60,000 nucleotides of DNA from Tubulanus polymorphus (taxonomy: Eukaryota > Nemertea > Palaeonemertea > Tubulaniformes > Tubulanidae): contig NC_134028.1 in NCBI RefSeq assembly GCF_964204645.1, positions 16,979,263 through 17,039,262 on the forward strand, given 5' to 3'. Shown piece after piece: positions 54,446-60,000 of the stretch. Numbering within the stretch: position 1 is the stretch's first letter; every line of letters starts with the position of its first letter. The notes beneath the pieces were generated by a model. That model ran no database searches. It was given only the letters and a program-made list of their open reading frames with translations, and was not told the origin of the DNA. The position numbers and the translations under genes are program-made.

Positions 54446-55335
54446 GCCGTAACGGCTGTTCGAATATCACGGATACCGGATACCGGACACCTAAATACCG
54501 GATACCGGATACTCGAGATTGCGGAGTATATAGCGCATCGGGTCTAATGGTCAGCGGTAAACGGCAGTTCGTCTGAGAACAAGTAAATAATAAAAGGCCT
54601 AGATTATTTTCATATTAATACATAGGTATATCCTTTTCAAATACAGTAGTAGCATACAAAATGTTACCGGTATAGACAATTCAATTCAGATTTATTGCTT
54701 CCGAGTAATATCACGATTACATACGACAGACACGGTAACAAACAGTGGAAATATTTTTTATCATTCTGCCAATATGAACGGATTACCGAATAGACCGTTA
54801 CCGTTTTGGGCAGAGCTACTGTACAATACAAAATATCTTTATCATTCAGTTTCACGAAAGAAGAAGGCCATTTTAATAAGGCTAAGCTTTGACGATCTAT
54901 ATTTTCATGATCTTTAGAATCAAATTTAACATCAGGGTAAATAGTCACTTAGAGGTATGGTAGGTACCGGCATTCGACTAACTGATTTTTGAAGGTTATA
55001 CCAAAACAATTGGTGTCCAGGGGTGTTGATTTGCGTTGATTTTCGACGATCGCCATGGACTCAATTTCATTTTTAGGGACATCGTGATTGAGAATGAAAT
55101 GTAGACATATCGTCCAATAAATAGAATATTATCCTCCATAAAATAAGAAAACGAATTTTAATTCTTTGTTCTTAAATACTTGTATTTCATTGGTGTTCAG
55201 CTCAACTATTCCATCGTAAATGAACAAATACAAAATGTAGAGATCTTTAAAACAAACTTTATTAGAAGAAACTTTAGAACTGCCAGACTCGCTTATGGCC
55301 TTCTAACTTGAGATATAGGGCCTAGCAGTATAGCA
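54446..55335. other. no supported gene; GGATACC microsatellite
   Basis: A short GGATACC array (CACGGATACCGGATACCGG, then AAATACCGGATACC) lies at about 54,470-54,515. The remainder shows no convincing frame. A minus-strand stretch at 54,664-54,948 is open but unrecognised. Confidence 0.45.
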
Positions 55336-55343
55336 GTACTCAG

Positions 55344-56197
55344 GGTTAGCGGTAAAAATCCCCTAGGTCAAAATCCCCAATTATTCAAAGTAGGTAAAAA
55401 TCCCCCACCTTTTGAATGGAGTCCAGATTAGATACAATTTTAAGGTCAATTTATTTGTATTAATATATTCTATTTAGTTACGTTAAATAGAAATATCATG
55501 AATATAGAAGTTATCGTATTTGAATGAAAAATATAAAATTAGAAGTTAGTTAATTTACAAAATCGCATCACATAGTAAATCACAAAAAATTGGTACTTCA
55601 TTAATACTGTATCGCAGAAAATATAAGTTAAAAAGAAAAAAAGAGGTCATCGCAGAGTTCAAACATATCATGATCTTAAATTTCAAAATGCACTCCAAAT
55701 TAAAAGTTCATTGATATCGCACAGCTTAAATAACATATCACAAGTTAAAAATGGCTCATGAAATAGATTTTGAAGTTTAAAAAGTATTGTCACTTATTAA
55801 TTGAGTAAGTTAGCTTGTCACTCATTAATTTTGAGTAAGTTAGCTAACCAGTTATTCACAATAAATAGTAACTACGTTTACTAGATTTTGTTTCTTTATC
55901 TTCGTTTTTCCTAAAAATGATTTTTGACCATTGACTTTATTAAGATAAACTTAAATGCTAAACAAAATACAGTTAAATCCATACAAAGCTACAAATTTAA
56001 GGAAGAAAAAAATTCAATCGCAAAAAGGCAGAAATAATGATAATAAATTTAGTAAAAATGATAATAAATGGATAGTACTTGAGAAATATCTTGCTTTAAA
56101 ATGTTCTCTAGATGTGAAGTGGGGATTTTTACCTACTTTGAATAATTGGGGATTTTTACCTGGGGGATTATTACCTAGGGGATTTTTACCTACAACC
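55344..56197. mobile_element. 854-bp non-autonomous DNA transposon, 8-bp target duplication
   Basis: The left end GGTTAGCGGTAAAAATCCCC and right end GGGGATTTTTACCTACAACC form inverted repeats that continue for about 70-90 bases, with CCTAGG and CCCAATTATTCAAAGTAGGT shared. The right arm has an extra GGTAATAATCCCCC-type unit. GTACTCAG flanks both sides (55,336-55,343 and 56,198-56,205). The interior is AT-rich and encodes no transposase; a 105-codon frame at 55,955-56,272 runs over the right end and is not credible as a gene. Eight-base duplications occur in hAT, P and Zisupton-type superfamilies, and the family cannot be chosen from the ends alone. Confidence 0.75.
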
Positions 56198-56205
56198 GTA
56201 CTCAG

Positions 56206-56734
56206 CCCTATTAATGAAAGGATTTTACAGAAAAACCAAAAAGGGCCACCAATACATATCCATCACCAGTGAAGTAAGATAATAAAAAATGAATATAACG
56301 TTTAACTTCACCTAACCAAAGAAAAACAGTATTCAGAAAGAAATATGTATAATATTGAGAAAGTATGAAGTACAACAGTTTGCATGAAATCTAGTGCAGG
56401 TCGCTAGAAAATAACAGCTGTGAAAATGCCAGACCTAAATAATACCAGGACAGAATTTTAGAACATTAATTCAAAGCTTATTACACTAACTCAAAACTGT
56501 AAGCTCAACTAAAAAAAATTTGGGATGTAACATGATGACGTATTTACATATATTATATTATTTTTATACATTTGCGTATTGATTTGTTATAACCTTCAAC
56601 TAGAATTATATCAGAAAATAATGAAATGCGTTTGAAATACAATTCTACCAAATTCCGTCCTGGCATTTTCTAAGTCCAGAATTATCTGTGGTTATTTTCT
56701 GATAAAAATTTAGCTAGGCTTGTTAACGCCTACC
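56206..56734. other. no supported gene
   Basis: AT-rich DNA, nothing recognisable. If the MULE transposase to the right belongs to a complete element, its 3'-side terminal repeat should lie in or left of this stretch, but none was matched by eye. Confidence 0.4.
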
Positions 56735-56900
56735 TAAGATTTCGGAAGGTTAGGCGTACCTCATAGCGCTTTACCTGTAATCTTTTACAATTTCGGAAGA
56801 CGGCTAAGCATACTTCACAACGCTTTACCTGTAATCCTTTATGATTTCGGAAGACGGCTAGGCGTACTTCACAACGCTTTACCTGTAATCCTTTATGATT
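56735..56900. repeat. 63-bp tandem repeat, about 2.6 copies
   Basis: ATTTCGGAAGACGGCTA(A/G)GC recurs at about 56,789 and 56,852, with a first partial copy GATTTCGGAAGGTTAGGCGT at about 56,738. Each is followed by CTTTACCTGTAATC. The unit length equals that of the 9.7-11.6 kb minisatellite by chance; the sequences are unrelated. Confidence 0.8.
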
Positions 56901-57003
56901 ATTCTGAAAATAGAGAAAATTGTTTAACATTTATGAATTGACTGCAGTAACATCAACATTAGATACGCTAAGTAATCACATTCTTAAGATTCTAGAAATG
57001 AGT

Positions 57004-59866
57004 TTAACTGAGATATCTGTTCTGGTGACATTTGGTTTGAACCTCTGTACTAACAGAAAGGGACCGAGTTGAAAATGACCGATATTTGTTTCTAATACAA
57101 TGCAAATTTAAGTGATAATAGGTTCTTTGGGGTTTATTGGATTTCGTTAATTCACCAGTGTGGGGATGTTTATACGTTCTGAAATCCCATTTTCTAACAA
57201 TAAGGTCACAATTAGTTGATTCTGAATTGCGGAACTCTTTACCGCAGCCATAACATTTTTTTATTAAACCTTGTAAAAAGGTTACTGAAAAATCATCCAA
57301 ATTAAGGGAGTCGCATTGCTGCGATGTCGAACCTGAAGAACCACATCTCCTGGGTTGGTTACCTTTGGTTCCACAAGACTGTAAATTTACACTAGATGTT
57401 GCAATTTTAAATAAGTTTGTTCTTTTTTTACTACTTTTGTGCCACTTCAAATACTGACCAAGACTTGCTGCTTTTTCGGCAGCTGAAACTGAATGTGAAC
57501 AAAGGGAATGGAAGGAAAACTGTTTACACGTACAGAAACAATTGCCACTTTGCACATTAACATTAACCGAATTATTTGTTATCGAAGTATCGCTTATAAC
57601 ACTGAACTTCTTAATCAATGGATTATTTGAAGGGGCACAGGCAATAGCATTTGAAGATGACAAAATATTATCAGCTTTTTTCCAAATTGAAAATAACAAT
57701 GACTCAACAATCTGAACTCCATATTTATCTTTAGCATCTTTAACGGATATGGATATGTTTGAAGATGGTATAGTAATCAGATTTGAATCCACGCGATTAT
57801 AAAGTTCATGCATCGTTAATGATTGGACCATTTTCAAATGCTCTATGCGCTGTGGGTGCGTCAATTGAAATATATTTTTACAAACAACTGATTTAAATTC
57901 ATCCCTTACGACATATCGTTCGGAAACATTAGAAAACGCTCGGTATAACTCTTCCCTTTCACTCAGAATCATATTTTTTAACGATTTAATAAAAGCACAT
58001 AAACCCAACTCTCTGTTTTGCATCCAGTTCCTCATTCTAGAATTCGTGCTCTCCGAAGAGTTAGTATAAAAGTAGGAAGGTGGATCACCCATTCCTGCAT
58101 TTTGTCTTACATTAGAAATAAAACAACTCTTAATCATGGATAGATTTTCATTCATGTACTTTGAAAATTTTTTAGACTTATCTAATTCATTCCAACGAAT
58201 TTCCAGTTTCTTAAATTGAATATCACATTCATCCGCAGTACGGGAATTAATCAATGCATTTATACTATCATTTCCAAAAATACTAGCTAGAATTTCATTA
58301 CTAGAATTTTGATCCAGACCAATACTACTTAACTTACTTATAACATTTTTTTTAAAGTGTCTGGTACAACGTAAATGCAAAGCATTTGGAAAATAAGACG
58401 ATACTGCCTGAAAAAGTTCGGTTTCCCCATCAGTACCGAAAGCTATAATGTCTTTTAGATCATGCTTTTCAGTTAATGTTCGAAAAAGGGTCCCGTAATC
58501 GTCTTTTTTCTTAGTGAAATGAAGCAAAACGGGGCCTGTGAATATAGGTGATTCTGCTGATCTTTTACATTGAAGCATTAAATTCTTATATGTGATCGGG
58601 GTTACATGAAACCTTCCAAATTTAAATGTGGGATCAACTGAAATAGGTGCAAAATCAATTGGATCAGATGAAAACTTAAACATATCATCTAACTGCTCAT
58701 TAAAAAAAAGAACTGCAGCGACGTTGGGGTGAACCCCCAAAAACTGAATAAACTCCTTTAGTTCACCCTTAGCCAGGTCCATTAATACTGCTAATTCATC
58801 GTTTTCATGGCAATGAGTAATACCTTTTTTACTTTGTCTAACTTTATAGGATAAACCTCTTGTGGCTAAATCAGCTTGGGAATCAGCAGTTAATACTGAC
58901 GATACAGATATAGATTCAGCAGATGTTTGTCCAAGCATATTTTCCTTAGTTGCAGTTACAATAGAGGGTTTAACTCTCGTATGAGGTTTTTGATTAGTTT
59001 TAGAATTTCCATGGGGTCTAGCAGATATCGGATGTTCTTCATTGTCAAATGAATACTGAATTAATACTGAACTGTTGACTATAGTACCATTCTTGTCGGT
59101 TAAATACATTAGCTTCCTAGAATGGTCTACATCATATTTGTGCCTGTAGTAGGTCTTGTAAAGGTATAAATTACGTTCAATTTTCTGCTTAGTCATGGAA
59201 TATTTCTGACCATTGTTTACAATATTTAATTTAGTTTTCCCTTTATGAATATAAACACCATTTCCATCACATTTTATATCAGCAAATGGAACTCTTTTTA
59301 AATCAATGATAAAAACGACATTTTTATCAACACAATACGGAACTTTGGTACACTTTATAATATTTTCGTTGAGTAAAGTAGTACATACAGTGTCGATATC
59401 CAATTCTTTGCCCTCTTTGAATATGGGTAATTGCTCGTCACCATTGTACAGTTTCATCGGAACAGATCTGTAAAGTTATTCAATTATTCATTATTGATGT
59501 AAACACAATATATTATGTATATCGTAAGGTAAAGTGACCAATTGTATATATGTATTTACCTTGTATCGTCATTTTCCTCACTGTCATCAGAGATTACTAT
59601 ACAGTCCGAGACATCTGTGCTATTAGTGCTGTTGGATGGTAAGTTCATAATCCTAAATAGATAAATGAGTTCAAATCAGCAATACCGGTATAGCAAATTG
59701 GTATTCGGTCAAATAAAAAGATAACTTAAGTTCAGCTGAATAGCGAGAAAATTCAAAGAACTGCAGCTAAATTAAGCAAGCTTACTCGTCACTATTTGTT
59801 ATTCCATTCATAACGTCGTCTGTACAATCATCAGACGATATTTCGATGACTTCCTTTAGATTTGTA
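57004..59866 (-). CDS. Mutator-like (MULE) transposase with SWIM finger and SIM-like N-terminus, spliced
   Basis: The main exon runs 59,467-57,004 and is open for 817 codons from its first ATG at 59,457. Upstream exons at 59,652-59,560 and 59,866-59,786 join it in frame by GT/AG sites. Residues below count from the 59,457 ATG. The catalytic triad is Asp275 (VDPTFKF), Asp343 (FGTDGETEL) and Glu469 (NSSESTNSRM), with CTRHFKKN after the second Asp as in MULE enzymes. A SWIM zinc finger (C642-x-C644, then C653-x-H655) and a C-terminal CxxC cluster (C735, C738, C750) follow. The two upstream exons each carry a SUMO-interaction-like motif (DCIVISDDSEEN and KEVIEISSDDCTDD). No frameshift or stop was seen, unlike nearly every other element here. 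Further 5' exons may lie beyond the window. Confidence 0.8.
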
Positions 59867-60000
59867 CTGAAAGTAGGAATTGATAACATATTAAAAAAAT
59901 TATCATCGACTCATAAATCTTCATCAATGACAATAACAAACAAACCCCATCTAAATGTCTGTCATTTACTGATTTTCTTATTCTTCACATGTCACAGAAT
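59867..60000. other. window end; probable intron or 5' region of the MULE gene
   Basis: No exon could be recognised. The splice acceptor before 59,866 (CTTTCAG on the minus strand) requires at least one more exon to the right, outside this window. Confidence 0.35.

Noticed and set aside
56735-56900. Relation between this 63-bp repeat and the 9.7-11.6 kb 63-bp array
   Set aside because: Same unit length but no shared sequence.

Overview
This window looks like intergenic or heterochromatic DNA from an animal nuclear genome, most likely a marine invertebrate; the species cannot be fixed from sequence alone. Spliceosomal introns, CR1-like LINEs with PHD and SGNH-esterase domains, tRNA-derived SINEs, a KDZ-type transposase, a Mutator-like (MULE) transposase and an endogenous Polinton/Maverick all point that way. 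I recognise no ordinary host housekeeping gene. Almost everything supportable is mobile DNA or tandem repeat.

Layout. 1-14 kb: a GC-richer LTR-like fragment, long unassigned AT-rich stretches with direct duplications, a tRNA-derived SINE head, a 63-bp minisatellite array (9.7-11.6 kb), a 5'-truncated LINE on the minus strand and a long (TA)n tract. 14-25.6 kb: two spliced plus-strand genes in tandem. The first is a KDZ transposase. The second encodes a P-loop ATPase followed by an acidic Ser/Asp repeat and a PHD finger. It carries a broken LINE in one intron and, inside one exon, a 2.4-kb insertion with 231-bp inverted repeats and a 9-bp target duplication. 25.8-34.8 kb: a 93-bp minisatellite, a SINE with target duplication, an SGNH-esterase ORF fragment and an almost full-length CR1-like LINE.

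35,497-53,678: one complete 18,182-bp Polinton/Maverick, flanked by the 6-bp duplication ATGATT. Its terminal inverted repeats are about 420-445 bp, and their outermost 186-189 bp are themselves palindromic. Rightward genes are a zinc-finger/PolB fusion with an endonuclease VII-like segment, a small OB-like protein, a penton-like protein, several small membrane proteins, two large conserved proteins, the double-jelly-roll major capsid protein and a zinc-finger protein with an 8-residue repeat. Leftward genes are an HNH-type nuclease at the far right, a small unique protein, a membrane protein, a basic membrane protein, a chromodomain integrase and the packaging ATPase. The two blocks converge on a repeat region near 47.7-48.1 kb. 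At least five rightward genes start with a T-run plus TAAATAAATG, resembling late promoters of large DNA viruses. Many genes carry frameshifts or stops, so this copy looks dead unless the assembly has homopolymer errors. No adenain-like protease was recognised.

53.7-60 kb: minisatellites, an 854-bp non-autonomous DNA transposon with an 8-bp target duplication, and an apparently intact minus-strand MULE transposase with SWIM finger and SUMO-interaction-like motifs, whose 5' end lies beyond the window.
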